In this document: piece by piece, positions 1 to 8,324 of the stretch
How the letters are laid out: each line of letters opens with the position of its first letter
How positions within the stretch are numbered: position 1 is the first letter of the stretch
NCBI RefSeq assembly: GCF_001050035.1
Contig: NZ_CVTA01000010.1
Coordinates: 1 to 64,000 of the forward strand
From: Mycolicibacterium komanii
GTDB lineage: Bacteria; Actinomycetota; Actinomycetes; Mycobacteriales; Mycobacteriaceae
Direction of reading: 5' to 3'
Length of the DNA stretch: 64,000 nt
Notes under the pieces: model-generated
What the model saw: only the letters and a program-made list of their open reading frames with translations
Database searches by the model: none
What the model was told of the DNA's origin: nothing
Program-made: the position numbers and the translations under genes

Positions 1-22
1 GAGACGGCGTTCGGGTAAGTGG

Positions 23-874
23 TCACCCGAACTCCAGGACGGTGAAGACCGGTCGCACGGAATCGAGCCACGGGAGCCGCTGAGCGCCCCACATCAGCGC
101 GTTCAGCACCCTGCCCCGCCCCGGCGGCAGCGCCACGTCGTGCACCGCGCGAATCCCGGGGATGTCGTTGACGAGGCTGGCGACCTGCGACGGTGTCATG
201 TGGAACGGCATCGGCGGGACGCGGTAGCTCAACGAGGGCCGCAACAGGCCGCTGCTGATCGCGCGGGCGAACCAGGCAGGCGGCAGTTCGAACATCATCT
301 GCCCGCCGGGGAAGCGGGCCGCGCACTCGCGGATCAGGCCAAGGGCCTCCTCCGGCTGCAGATACATCAACAGACCTTCGGCGGTGATGAACACGCCGTG
401 CTCGGTGTCGACGTGGCCCATCCAGCTGTAGTCCAGCGCCGACTGGGCCAGCATGCGCACGCGATCCGACGGGGGCAGCAGGCGGCGGCGCAGCTCGATG
501 ACGGGTGGCAGATCGACGGTGAGCCAATGGAATTCATGGCCTACCTCGCCGGTATCGAGCCGGTAGAAGCTGGTCTGGAGTCCCTCGGCGAGCGCCACGA
601 CCGTGGCGCGGGGATGATCGCCGAGGTAGCGCCGCGTCTCGCGGTCGAAGCACCGGGCACGCACCGCCATGTCCTGGCGGCGGGACAGTCCGAACTTGGC
701 GAAGTCGAATTCGATCGAGTCGACGAGGTGAATCGCCATCGGGTCGTCGATCAGGCCGTCCGGGCGGGCCGCCTCCGTCGCACGCACCTTCAACGTCATC
801 AACGCCGTCTCGGAGACACCGGTCAGCATGGTCGCGTCGGCCCTGGCGGACGAGGCGTTCGGTTCGGAGCTCAC
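23..874 (-). CDS. TcmP/LCMT-family SAM-dependent methyltransferase, paralogue 1
   Basis: This 283-residue protein belongs to the TcmP/leucine-carboxymethyltransferase-like group, SAM-dependent O-methyltransferases that are numerous in mycobacteria. Visible marks are the glycine-containing SAM loop VVALAEGLQTSFYRL (residues 92-106), the acidic second motif VDLPPVIELR (120-129) and AEGLLMYL (165-172). The substrate cannot be read from the sequence. It is a close paralogue of the protein at 1410-2246: the same three motifs recur at the same spacing, with a DUF1697 gene between them. All three genes are transcribed leftward and 14 bp separates this one from the DUF1697 gene, so one transcript is likely. 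The ATG start precedes a non-conserved, Ser/Ala-rich N-terminus, so the exact start is less certain than the family. Confidence 0.85.
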   Translation of the reverse strand: MSSEPNASSARADATMLTGVSETALMTLKVRATEAARPDGLIDDPMAIHLVDSIEFDFAKFGLSRRQDMAVRARCFDRETRRYLGDHPRATVVALAEGLQTSFYRLDTGEVGHEFHWLTVDLPPVIELRRRLLPPSDRVRMLAQSALDYSWMGHVDTEHGVFITAEGLLMYLQPEEALGLIRECAARFPGGQMMFELPPAWFARAISSGLLRPSLSYRVPPMPFHMTPSQVASLVNDIPGIRAVHDVALPPGRGRVLNALMWGAQRLPWLDSVRPVFTVLEFG

Positions 875-888
875 GGACTCGAAGATAC

Positions 889-1410
889 CTAGCGCAGGAC
901 CTTGTCCAGCGTCCGCAGATTTCTGGTCGTGGTCGACGACTTGTACCGCTTCTTGCCCATCGTCTTGCCGATGGTGGTGTCCAGCGTCGCGGTCTTGGGC
1001 ACCTGCCAGTAGATGACCCCTTCACCGCGCTCGATCTTCTCCTCGGGCGGAGCGTCCTTCGCCAGGTCGGCGAGCTCGTCGAGCACCCGTTCGTCGGTCA
1101 CGAACGTGACGTAGGAGTGGTGGTCGGGCACCTCGCGCTCGAACGGATAGGCGCGCGAGATCGCCGCCACCGTGTCGATCGGGTAGGCCAGCACCCAGGC
1201 GTCGTAGCCGAAGGTGTCGCGCAGCGCCTTCTCAGCCTTCTTCCGCACCGCGTCGACGCCTGAACCGCTGTCGAAGAGCACGTTGCCGCTGGCGAGAATG
1301 GTTCGCACCGAACGGAATCCGGCGTCTTCGAAGGCCTTCGCGACGTCGGCCATCTTGAGGTTGACGCCCCCGACGTTGACCCCGCGCAGAAAGGCGGCAT
1401 AGCGCGTCAT
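889..1410 (-). CDS. DUF1697 family protein
   Basis: A 173-residue protein with the DUF1697 signature at its N-terminus (YAAFLRGVNVGG, residues 4-15, then LKMADV), usual for this family of about 180 residues. The biochemical role of the family is not known to me. The C-terminus is strongly basic (KTMGKKRYKSSTTTRN, 149-164), which could suit nucleic-acid or phosphate binding, but that is only inference. The ATG start overlaps the TGA stop of the upstream methyltransferase (ATGA at 1407-1410 read on the minus strand), a strong sign of translational coupling and the reason for choosing this start over a much longer open frame upstream. It sits between two paralogous methyltransferases. Confidence 0.85.
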   Translation of the reverse strand: MTRYAAFLRGVNVGGVNLKMADVAKAFEDAGFRSVRTILASGNVLFDSGSGVDAVRKKAEKALRDTFGYDAWVLAYPIDTVAAISRAYPFEREVPDHHSYVTFVTDERVLDELADLAKDAPPEEKIERGEGVIYWQVPKTATLDTTIGKTMGKKRYKSSTTTRNLRTLDKVLR

Positions 1411-2246
1411 CAGCCGAACTCCAGCAGAGTGTGACTCGGCCGGCCGTGGCGCAGGAAGCCGACGCGGTCCCACGCTTCCGATGCCAGCACCTTGTACGCG
1501 CCACGCCCCGGCGGCAGGGGGACATCGTGGGCGGCGCGCACACCCGGGATGCGCCCGGCCAGTTCGACGGCCTCGTCCGGGCTGAGCCCGAACGGCATCG
1601 GCGGGGTGGTGTAGCGATCGGAGAGCTTGAGCTTGCCCTCCACGGTCCGCCGGCTGAACCAGGGCGGGACGGAGTCGAACATCAACCGTCCGCCGGGAAA
1701 GCGGGCCGCGCAGTCGCGGATCAAACCCAGCGCGACATCGGGATCGAGATACATCAGCAGTCCCTCGGTGGTGATGAAGACGCCGTTCGTCGCGTCGATG
1801 CGGTCCATCCAGCTGAGGTCCAACGCCGACTGTGCCAGCGCCACAATTCGATCCTCGTGCGGCAACAACTGCCCGCGTAGGGCGATGACGGGCGGCAGAT
1901 CGACGGAGTACCAAGTCAATTCGTCGGTGACGCCGTACCGCTGCAACCGCCAGAAACTGGTCTGCAGGCCTTCGGCGAGTGCGACCACCGACGCCTTCGG
2001 ATGCTCGGTCAGGTACTCGCGGGTGGCGGTGTCGAACGCGAGGGCGCGCAGCGCATGTGCCTGCTTGGGTTTGCCGAACTTGCCGTAGTCGTAGTCGATC
2101 GTGTCCAGCAGCGTGACGGCCCACGGGTCGCGGATGACTCCGTCGGACCGCTTGGCCTCGGTTGCGCGGTAGTACAGCGTCCACAGTGCGGTCGCCGATA
2201 CGCCTTCGAGAACGCTGCCGTCGATTCGAGGTGCAGGACCGGTCAC
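1410..2246 (-). CDS. TcmP/LCMT-family SAM-dependent methyltransferase, paralogue 2
   Basis: A 278-residue SAM-dependent methyltransferase, paralogous to the one at 23-874. Shared blocks include ALAEGLQTSFWRLQ, VDLPPVIALRGQLLP and TEGLLMYLDPDVALGLIRDC. The frame stays open further upstream, to an ATG at 2288 and beyond, but that would run into the divergent F420-enzyme gene that starts at 2277. The GTG at 2246 gives an N-terminus (VTGPAPRIDGSVLEGVSATAL) that aligns with paralogue 1 and leaves a 30-bp divergent promoter gap, so I prefer it. The stop overlaps the start of the DUF1697 gene by four bases. Gene duplication around a DUF1697 gene is the simplest reading of this block. Confidence 0.82.
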   Translation of the reverse strand: MTGPAPRIDGSVLEGVSATALWTLYYRATEAKRSDGVIRDPWAVTLLDTIDYDYGKFGKPKQAHALRALAFDTATREYLTEHPKASVVALAEGLQTSFWRLQRYGVTDELTWYSVDLPPVIALRGQLLPHEDRIVALAQSALDLSWMDRIDATNGVFITTEGLLMYLDPDVALGLIRDCAARFPGGRLMFDSVPPWFSRRTVEGKLKLSDRYTTPPMPFGLSPDEAVELAGRIPGVRAAHDVPLPPGRGAYKVLASEAWDRVGFLRHGRPSHTLLEFG

Positions 2247-2267
2247 ATCTCGATGGTAGAGACGTAG

Positions 2268-2720
<453 letters not shown>

Positions 2721-2763
2721 AAAGCAGGCGACGGCCGACCGATAGAGGGGCTAGGCTCCGGTC

Positions 2764-2931
2764 ATGGCTGAAGAACCGGAAGACGACACCAAGCGCAGGT
2801 TCCGGGAAGCGCTGGAGCGCAAGAAGGCCAAGGCGGCCGGCGGCGGTAATCACAAGGACGGCGGAGCCAAGCAACCTCGGGCGCACGGCCCGGTCGAGCA
2901 TCGCCGGGAGTTCCGGCGCAAGAGCGGCTAA
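2764..2931 (+). CDS. Small DUF5302-type protein
   Basis: A 55-residue, highly charged protein: an acidic start, a basic KRRFREALERKKAK helix, a Gly/Lys/Asp-rich middle and a conserved-looking end (AHGPVEHRREFRRKSG). This layout matches the small actinobacterial DUF5302 family, whose function is unknown. It starts with ATG 43 bp after the F420-enzyme gene and ends 15 bp before the stop of the convergent MFS gene. It has no membrane segment or cysteines and is probably a soluble, partly disordered cytoplasmic protein. The call rests on the family-like C-terminal motif and on good spacing. Confidence 0.7.
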   Translation: MAEEPEDDTKRRFREALERKKAKAAGGGNHKDGGAKQPRAHGPVEHRREFRRKSG

Positions 2932-2946
2932 CCAGCCGGACGACGA

Positions 2947-4155
2947 TCAAGCGGCGCGAGAAGTGCGCGCTTCGCGCAGCAGGATCGCCGCGAGGCAGAT
3001 GCCCGCCAGCACGGCCACTGCCACCGCGAAACTCACGCCCGCCGTGCGTAATCCCCACTGCTGGGCGGCCAGGCCCTCGCCGACGACGGGCACCGAGATC
3101 GCCACGTAACCGATGACGAAGAACGTGGAGTTGACCTCCGCGCGTCGGTCGGCGGGGCTGCGTTCGGAGATCGCGGCCAGGCCGCGGCTGAAGCTCATGC
3201 CCTGCCCGATGCCCGACACGACCGCGGCTGCGATCAGCCCGATCAGCGACGAGAGTTGCAGTGCCACAGCCAGAGTCGCCATGCCGACCACCAGGACTCC
3301 GCAGCCGACCGCGAGCGCCCGCTGCGGCGCCATGTTGTTGGTGACGATCTGCGTCAGGGCGGAGGCGGCGAAGATCGAGCCGGCGATCAGGCCGGCGACC
3401 GCCTGGTTGTCGATGCCGACGACGTCGGTCACGAAGGACGGCGCCACGGCGGCGAACAGACCCGTCACCGCGAACCCTGCGAACCCGGCGATCGCGGCGA
3501 GGACGAACACCGAACGCACCTCGGGCGGCACCGAGAGCCGCTGCAGGGCGATCCGCCCCGACCGCGGGGACGTCTCCGGCACCAGCAGCACCGCCACGCC
3601 CGCGAGCGCCGCCAGCACGATGTGCACGATGAAGCTCAAGTGAAGCGGGTGCGGCGCGTATTCGACGAGGACGCCGGCCATCATCGGGCCGGCACCGAGG
3701 CCGCCGATGTTGGCGACGGTCGCGACCGCGGCCGCCCGCGTGCGCCAGCGGGGCGGCGCCGCCTCGACGACGGCGGCGGTGGCCGTCCCGGTGAAGACTC
3801 CCGCCGACAATCCGGAGAACACGCGGCCGACGAGCAGCAGCGGCACCGAATCCGCGGCTAGGAACACCCCGGCACTGATCAGCGCCGCGGCCACACCCCC
3901 CAGCAGCACCGGCCGCCTACCGATCGCGTCCGACCACCTGCCGAACGCCAGCAGCGCGAACAGCACGCCGCCCGCATAGGCCGCGTACACGACGGTGGTG
4001 GTCAGCACGGAGAAGTGCATCTGTTCGCCGTAGAGCGCGTACATCGGCGTCGGCATCGTGGTGCCGAGCATGATCGCGGCGAACGCGTACGCCAGGAGGC
4101 CGAAGGCCAGGCGGTGGGCGGTCGCGGTGGGGCCCGCCGGGGCGGCGTCGAGCAT
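2947..4155 (-). CDS. Major facilitator superfamily (MFS) transporter
   Basis: A 402-residue polytopic membrane protein with about twelve hydrophobic segments. The loop between segments 2 and 3 carries a motif-A-like sequence (GRWSDAIGRRPVL, residues 72-84), typical of drug:H+ antiporters of the MFS. The N-terminus is a short cytoplasmic tail and the C-terminus ends in REARTSRAA. The substrate cannot be assigned; efflux of a small hydrophobic compound is a reasonable guess from the family. It is a single gene on the minus strand, convergent with the small DUF5302 gene and separated by 44 bp from the stop of the symporter gene to its right. Confidence 0.88.
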   Translation of the reverse strand: MLDAAPAGPTATAHRLAFGLLAYAFAAIMLGTTMPTPMYALYGEQMHFSVLTTTVVYAAYAGGVLFALLAFGRWSDAIGRRPVLLGGVAAALISAGVFLAADSVPLLLVGRVFSGLSAGVFTGTATAAVVEAAPPRWRTRAAAVATVANIGGLGAGPMMAGVLVEYAPHPLHLSFIVHIVLAALAGVAVLLVPETSPRSGRIALQRLSVPPEVRSVFVLAAIAGFAGFAVTGLFAAVAPSFVTDVVGIDNQAVAGLIAGSIFAASALTQIVTNNMAPQRALAVGCGVLVVGMATLAVALQLSSLIGLIAAAVVSGIGQGMSFSRGLAAISERSPADRRAEVNSTFFVIGYVAISVPVVGEGLAAQQWGLRTAGVSFAVAVAVLAGICLAAILLREARTSRAA

Positions 4156-4199
4156 GTCTGTTGATAACCACCCCCGCGGGCGCCCTAATCCCCGTCAGG

Positions 4200-5831
4200 T
4201 CAGTGTGTGACCGCTTTCTCCGCGCCGATGCCGGTCAGCGAGCGCACCTCGAACTCGGCGTTGATGTCCGGGTCACCCCGGTCGGACGAGCTCAGCGTGC
4301 CGATCGCGCCGAGCAGGAACGCCAACGGAATCGACACGATGCCGGGGTTGGCCAACGGGAACCACGCGAAATCGACGCTGGACAACATCGCGGTCTTCGA
4401 CCCCGACACGGCGGGGGAGAAGACGATCAGCACGATCGTCGAGATCAGGCCGCCGTACATGCTCCACAACGCGCCGCGTGTATTGAAGCGCGGCCAGTAG
4501 AGCGAATACAGGATGGTCGGCAGGTTGGCCGCGGCCGCCACCGCGAACGCGAGAGCGACCAGGAACGCGATGTTCTGTTCGGCCGCCAGGATGCCGAGGC
4601 CGATCGCGAAAACACCCAGCACCACGACCGTGATCCGCGAGACCCGCACCTGTTCGTCCTCGCTGACCCGGTGGCTCTTCATCACGCTGGCGTAGATGTC
4701 GTGCGCGAACGATGTCGCCGCGGTGATGGTCAGGCCGGCGACCACCGCGAGGATGGTCGCGAACGCGACCGCCGAGATGATGCCGAGCAGGATGACCCCG
4801 CCGAGCTGAAACGCCAGCAGCGGAGCGGCCGAGTTCTGACCGCCGGGGGCGGCCAGGATGGTGTCGGGTCCGACGAGCGCCGCTGCGCCGTAGCCCAGCG
4901 CGAGGGTGAACAGATAAAACGCGCCGATCAGCACGATCGCCCAGACCACCGAACGCCGTGCCTCCTTGGCGGTCGGCACGGTGTAGAACCGCATCAACAC
5001 GTGCGGAAGGCCTGCGGTGCCGAGCACCAGCGCCAGCGCCAGCGAGATGAAGTTGATCTGCGAAGTCAGCGAGGCGCCGTACTGGGCACCGGGCGCCAGG
5101 ACGTCACGGGCGGCGACGGCCTCGTTGGACGACGCGGACACCGCGGACTGTGCGGCGCCGAGGATCTCGGAGAAGTTGGCGCCGAACTTGGCGAGCACCC
5201 ATACCGTCATCAGCGCCGCACCGCCGATCAGCAACACGGCCTTGATGATCTGTACCCAGGTGGTGCCCTTCATGCCGCCGATCAGCACGTAGATGATCAT
5301 CAATACGCCGACGACGGCGATGACGAAGGCCTGGCCGAGGTCGCTGTTGACGTTGAGCAGCAGTGCGACGAGCCCGCCGGCGCCGGCCATCTGTGCCAGC
5401 AGGTAGAACAGGCAGACGGCCAGTGTCGTCGTAGCCGCGGCCAGCCGTACTGGGCGTTGTCGCAGGCGGAAGCTCAGCACGTCGGCCATCGTGAATTTGC
5501 CTGCGTTGCGCAGCAATTCGGCGACCAGCAGCAACGCGACCAGCCAGGCCACCAGGAAGCCGATGGAGTAGAGGAAGCCGTCGTACCCGTAGACAGCGAT
5601 GGCACCGGCGATACCGAGGAAGCTCGCGGCCGACAGATAGTCACCCGAGATCGCGATGCCATTCTGCGGGCCGGTGAACGACCGCCCGGCGGTGAAGAAT
5701 TCGGCGGCGGTCGCGTTGCGCTTGCTCGCACGGATCACGATGTAGAGCGTCACCGCGACGAACAGCGCGAAGATGCCGATGTTGGCGACGGGGTTGCCCA
5801 CGGCTGAGTCGGCGGCCAGCAGGGTGCTCAT
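4200..5831 (-). CDS. Sodium:solute symporter (SSS family), cation/acetate ActP-like
   Basis: A 543-residue integral membrane protein with about thirteen hydrophobic stretches. Sequences such as SGDYLSAASFLGIAGAIA and TAGLPHVLMRFYTVPTAKEA are characteristic of the acetate/propionate symporter branch of the sodium:solute symporter family, which imports short monocarboxylates with a cation. The start ATG overlaps the stop of the DUF485 gene (ATGA, 5828-5831). The pairing of a DUF485 membrane protein with an ActP-type symporter is standard for this transporter type and strengthens the assignment. The C-terminal tail carries a cytoplasmic acidic stretch. Substrate specificity (acetate, pyruvate or propionate) cannot be told apart here. 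Confidence 0.9.
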   Translation of the reverse strand: MSTLLAADSAVGNPVANIGIFALFVAVTLYIVIRASKRNATAAEFFTAGRSFTGPQNGIAISGDYLSAASFLGIAGAIAVYGYDGFLYSIGFLVAWLVALLLVAELLRNAGKFTMADVLSFRLRQRPVRLAAATTTLAVCLFYLLAQMAGAGGLVALLLNVNSDLGQAFVIAVVGVLMIIYVLIGGMKGTTWVQIIKAVLLIGGAALMTVWVLAKFGANFSEILGAAQSAVSASSNEAVAARDVLAPGAQYGASLTSQINFISLALALVLGTAGLPHVLMRFYTVPTAKEARRSVVWAIVLIGAFYLFTLALGYGAAALVGPDTILAAPGGQNSAAPLLAFQLGGVILLGIISAVAFATILAVVAGLTITAATSFAHDIYASVMKSHRVSEDEQVRVSRITVVVLGVFAIGLGILAAEQNIAFLVALAFAVAAAANLPTILYSLYWPRFNTRGALWSMYGGLISTIVLIVFSPAVSGSKTAMLSSVDFAWFPLANPGIVSIPLAFLLGAIGTLSSSDRGDPDINAEFEVRSLTGIGAEKAVTH

Positions 5832-6178
5832 GCGGCGCCACCCTCCAGCTGGGTGCGGATGGCCTCGGCCCGCGGGTCCAGCTCACGGTTGGCGAAGCGC
5901 ACGTATATCCCGGTGATGACGAAGGTGGAGACGAACTGCCCGATGCCGATCAGCAGGCCGACGTTGATGTCACCCCACACCTTGGTCGCCATGAAGTCGT
6001 GGGCGAAGGCACCAAGGACCACGTAGGCCGAGTACCACACGAGAAACAGTGCGCTCATCGGAAAGACGAAGCGCCGCAACCTGCTCCGTAGTTCCTGGAA
6101 TTCGGGGCTGGCTTGTACGGCGCGATATTCTTCGCCGCTGATCGGGGTGTCCAAGGACGATCGTTGGATTTCGGGCAC
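5828..6178 (-). CDS. DUF485 membrane protein, partner of the symporter
   Basis: A 116-residue protein with two transmembrane helices (about residues 37-57 and 70-95) and a preceding motif (EFQELRSRLRRFVFPMSALF) typical of the DUF485/YjcH family. Such proteins are encoded directly ahead of ActP-type symporters and are thought to assist or modulate them. Here the gene is first in a two-gene unit whose cistrons overlap by four bases. The promoter should lie in 6179-6288, a 110-bp divergent region that contains the palindrome listed at 6244-6254. Confidence 0.9.
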   Translation of the reverse strand: MPEIQRSSLDTPISGEEYRAVQASPEFQELRSRLRRFVFPMSALFLVWYSAYVVLGAFAHDFMATKVWGDINVGLLIGIGQFVSTFVITGIYVRFANRELDPRAEAIRTQLEGGAA

Positions 6179-6243
6179 GGGCGACTCCTCATCTGGTGTA
6201 GTCGTGCGTGCGCAGCCGTGAGACGCGCGTCACACTCAGCTGA

Positions 6244-6254
6244 TTGCCAGGCAA
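6244..6254. promoter_or_regulatory. 11-bp perfect palindrome in a divergent promoter region
   Basis: TTGCC-A-GGCAA lies between the divergent DUF485/symporter unit and the DNA-glycosylase-like gene, 35 bp before the GTG of the latter. It could be an operator for either gene. It is short, and no second copy was seen in the region, so the assignment is weak. Confidence 0.3.
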
Positions 6255-6288
6255 CTGTAAGCCAACACGTCGGATTTAGACTGGCCTC

Positions 6289-6867
6289 GTGGCGAAACTG
6301 CAGCTAGTTCAAGATCCGGCGGCCGACGAGCTGCTGGAGTCCAACCCGTTCGCGCTGTTGGTCGGGATGCTGCTCGATCAGCAGTACCCGATGGAGGCGG
6401 CGTTCGCCGGACCGAAGAAGATCGCCGACCGTCTCGGTGGTTTCGACGTCCGCGAGATCGCCGACTACGACCCCGATAAGTTCGCCGATTTGTGCTCGAA
6501 AACGCCTGCTATACACCGGTTTCCAGGTTCGATGGCGAAACGCGTTCAGGCCCTGGCGCAGTTGATCGTCGATCGCTACGACGGCGATGCGGCCGCGTTG
6601 TGGACCGCCGACGACCCTGACGGTGCCGAGGTGTTGCGTCGTCTCAAGGCACTTCCGGGGTTCGGTGAGCAGAAGGCGAAGATCTTCCTGGCGCTGCTCG
6701 GCAAGCAGTACGGCGTGACGCCGCAGGGCTGGCGGAAGGCGGCCGGCGACTACGGCAAGGCCGGGTCGTTCCTGTCGGTGGCCGACGTGGTCGACGCGGG
6801 TTCGTTGGAAAAGGTGCGGTCGTACAAGAAGCAGGCGAAGGCGGCCGCGAAGGCCGCCAAGGCCTGA
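6289..6867 (+). CDS. HhH-GPD-type base-excision repair protein (Rv1156-like)
   Basis: A 192-residue protein resembling M. tuberculosis Rv1156 in position and in its helix-hairpin-helix motif (LKALPGFGEQKAKIFLALLG, about residues 118-137), the DNA-binding element of the HhH-GPD glycosylase superfamily. The conserved start (NPFALLVGMLLDQQYPMEAAFAGPKK) also fits this group. No iron-sulfur cysteine cluster is visible and the glycosylase specificity is unknown. The start is a GTG. The C-terminus is a Lys/Ala-rich tail (KKQAKAAAKAAKA), and the DNA encoding it has been copied downstream as a 35-bp tandem repeat (6868-6971). Confidence 0.85.
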   Translation: MAKLQLVQDPAADELLESNPFALLVGMLLDQQYPMEAAFAGPKKIADRLGGFDVREIADYDPDKFADLCSKTPAIHRFPGSMAKRVQALAQLIVDRYDGDAAALWTADDPDGAEVLRRLKALPGFGEQKAKIFLALLGKQYGVTPQGWRKAAGDYGKAGSFLSVADVVDAGSLEKVRSYKKQAKAAAKAAKA

Positions 6868-6971
6868 GCGATTCAGCCGGGGCGAAGGCGGCCAAGGCCT
6901 GAGCGATTCAGCCGGGGCGAAGGCGGCCAAGGCCTGAGCGATTCAGCCGGGCGAAGGCCGCCAAGGCCTGA
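6868..6971. repeat. 35-bp tandem repeat, three units, derived from the 3' end of the upstream gene
   Basis: Three head-to-tail copies lie at 6868-6902, 6903-6937 and 6938-6971 (35, 35 and 34 bp). Each unit contains a near-copy of the last 21 bases of the preceding gene, including its TGA stop, followed by a 14-bp spacer (GCGATTCAGCCGGG). The gene's own end (6847-6867) is therefore effectively the first unit. The first two units are identical to each other; the third lacks one G and has C for G in one place, matching the gene end. The array lies between this gene and a convergent recombinase-like gene. It looks like slippage or unequal exchange at the gene end. Confidence 0.95.
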
Positions 6972-6976
6972 GCCGG

Positions 6977-7366
6977 CTAGGAGTTGGCGACCGCGGAGTC
7001 CTCGGCGTCCAGCCGCGCCAGCGTCTTGATCACCCCGGCGACCACGTGGCCGGTGGAGGTCCCGGTGTCGATGCCCTCCTTGAGAGTGCGCAGCCGCAGT
7101 CCGCGGTCGCAGAGTTCGGCGACGGTACGGATGACGTCGGCGCCGGTGCGGCCGAGCCGGTCGAGCGCGACGACGACGATGGTGTCGCCCGAGCGGGCAT
7201 AGCTCAGCATCGCGTGCAGACCCGCGCCGATGCGGTCGGCGGAGTCCGAGAGTCGGTCGGTGAACACCCGCCGGGGGTCGACTCCAGCAGCGTTGAGCGC
7301 CGCGAGCTGACCCTCCAGGCCCTGCTCGGCGGCGCTTGCTGTGGCGTAGCCCAGCGTGCAGGTCAC
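6977..7366 (-). CDS. Stand-alone serine-recombinase N-terminal domain protein
   Basis: A 129-residue protein matching only the catalytic domain of resolvases/invertases. The family pattern GYARVST is here GYATASA (residues 6-12), keeping the candidate nucleophile Ser11 but replacing the usual arginine two positions earlier with threonine. The DRLGR motif (69-73) and EGIDT (97-101) are intact. The alpha-E helix and the DNA-binding helix-turn-helix that normally follow are absent: the protein ends RLDAEDSAVANS. It may be a domesticated or decayed recombinase, or a protein needing a partner for DNA binding. No inverted repeats or cargo mark a mobile element around it. It is convergent with the glycosylase-like gene and separated from it by the tandem repeat. 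Confidence 0.75.
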   Translation of the reverse strand: MTCTLGYATASAAEQGLEGQLAALNAAGVDPRRVFTDRLSDSADRIGAGLHAMLSYARSGDTIVVVALDRLGRTGADVIRTVAELCDRGLRLRTLKEGIDTGTSTGHVVAGVIKTLARLDAEDSAVANS

Positions 7367-7508
7367 GTCCCCAAGGTCTCACGAAGCGAGTCGCCTCGAA
7401 ATAGCTGCCGCGATGTCTGCACCGAACCGTTACCGGACGTCGACATCCGAGAAATGAAGTAGCGCATTACGCACGGTCCAGGCGCCGAAGCGGCGCACAC
7501 TTCTCGGC

Positions 7509-8324
7509 ATGGCTGACGAAGTCCTGGATCCGGTGCGCGGGGTCGATCTCGAAGTGCTCGACGAGGGCACGGTCACGTCTCGCCATCCCGCTCCGCTGCT
7601 CTTCATCCACGGCGCCTGGCATGCCGCGTGGTGCTGGGAGAACTTTCTGCGGTTCTTCGCCGAGAACGGTTATCGCGCAGTGGCGGTCAGCCTGCGAGGG
7701 CACGGCGGCAGTGCCGTGCCGAAGCGATTCAGGTTCTGTTCGCTGGCTGACTATGTCGACGATGTCGAAAGTGTCGTCGCGCAATTGCCCGCTGCGCCAG
7801 TCCTCGTCGGCCACTCGATGGGTGGATTCATCGTGCAGAAGTATTTGGAGCGCAACGACGCACCTGCGGCCGTGTTGATCGCGTCCGCATCGGTCCACGG
7901 CAGCCGCGACTTCGCACAGCGTCTGATGCGGCGCCATCCGTGGCTGATGGTCAGAAACATGATCACCGGGGACGGTGCCTACGGATTCAACACTCCGGCC
8001 GTGGCGCGGGCATTGTTCTACTCGCAGCACACCGCCGAACCGGAGGTGGCTCGGTACGCGGCGCTGGTGGGTAACGAGAGCCTGCGGGTGGGGTTCGACG
8101 CCTTCCGGCCGATCGCAAGTCCCGAGAGCGTGACGTCACCGGTCCTCGTTCTCGGCGCGGAGCTCGACGGCGCGATCACGCGCGCGGAGGTCGACGCGAC
8201 CGCGAAGGCGTATGGCGGGCGGGCCGAGATCTTCCCGGCCATGGGGCACAACATGATGCTCGAACCCGGCTGGGCCGAGGTGGCCGGCCACATCGACGCG
8301 TGGCTCACCGCGCGCGGCTTGTGA
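7509..8324 (+). CDS. Alpha/beta hydrolase
   Basis: A 271-residue alpha/beta-hydrolase-fold protein. The oxyanion-hole region is FIHGAWHAAW (32-41), the nucleophile elbow is GHSMGG (Ser103), the likely acid is Asp220 (GAELDGA) and the likely catalytic histidine is His247 (GHNMML), so the catalytic triad appears complete. The substrate (ester, lactone, epoxide or other) cannot be assigned. The start ATG lies 142 bp after the divergent recombinase-like gene. Its last 20 bases overlap the end of the convergent nitroreductase gene. Confidence 0.87.
   Translation: MADEVLDPVRGVDLEVLDEGTVTSRHPAPLLFIHGAWHAAWCWENFLRFFAENGYRAVAVSLRGHGGSAVPKRFRFCSLADYVDDVESVVAQLPAAPVLVGHSMGGFIVQKYLERNDAPAAVLIASASVHGSRDFAQRLMRRHPWLMVRNMITGDGAYGFNTPAVARALFYSQHTAEPEVARYAALVGNESLRVGFDAFRPIASPESVTSPVLVLGAELDGAITRAEVDATAKAYGGRAEIFPAMGHNMMLEPGWAEVAGHIDAWLTARGL

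Noticed and set aside
140..892. Long open frame on the + strand opposite the first methyltransferase
   Set aside because: It is antisense to a well-supported gene; its sequence is Arg/His/Gly-rich low-complexity as expected of high-GC shadow frames, with no family match.
4161..5807. 548-codon frame on the + strand opposite the acetate symporter
   Set aside because: Composition is almost all Arg, Gln, His, Asp and Glu, the mirror of a hydrophobic membrane protein, so it is a codon-bias artefact.
6868..6971. CRISPR array
   Set aside because: The units are contiguous tandem copies without unique spacers, and no cas gene is present. The same applies to 43386-43551.
6977..7366. Insertion sequence or transposon at the recombinase gene
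   Set aside because: No terminal inverted repeats, target duplications or transposase cargo are visible, and flanking genes follow the mycobacterial order.
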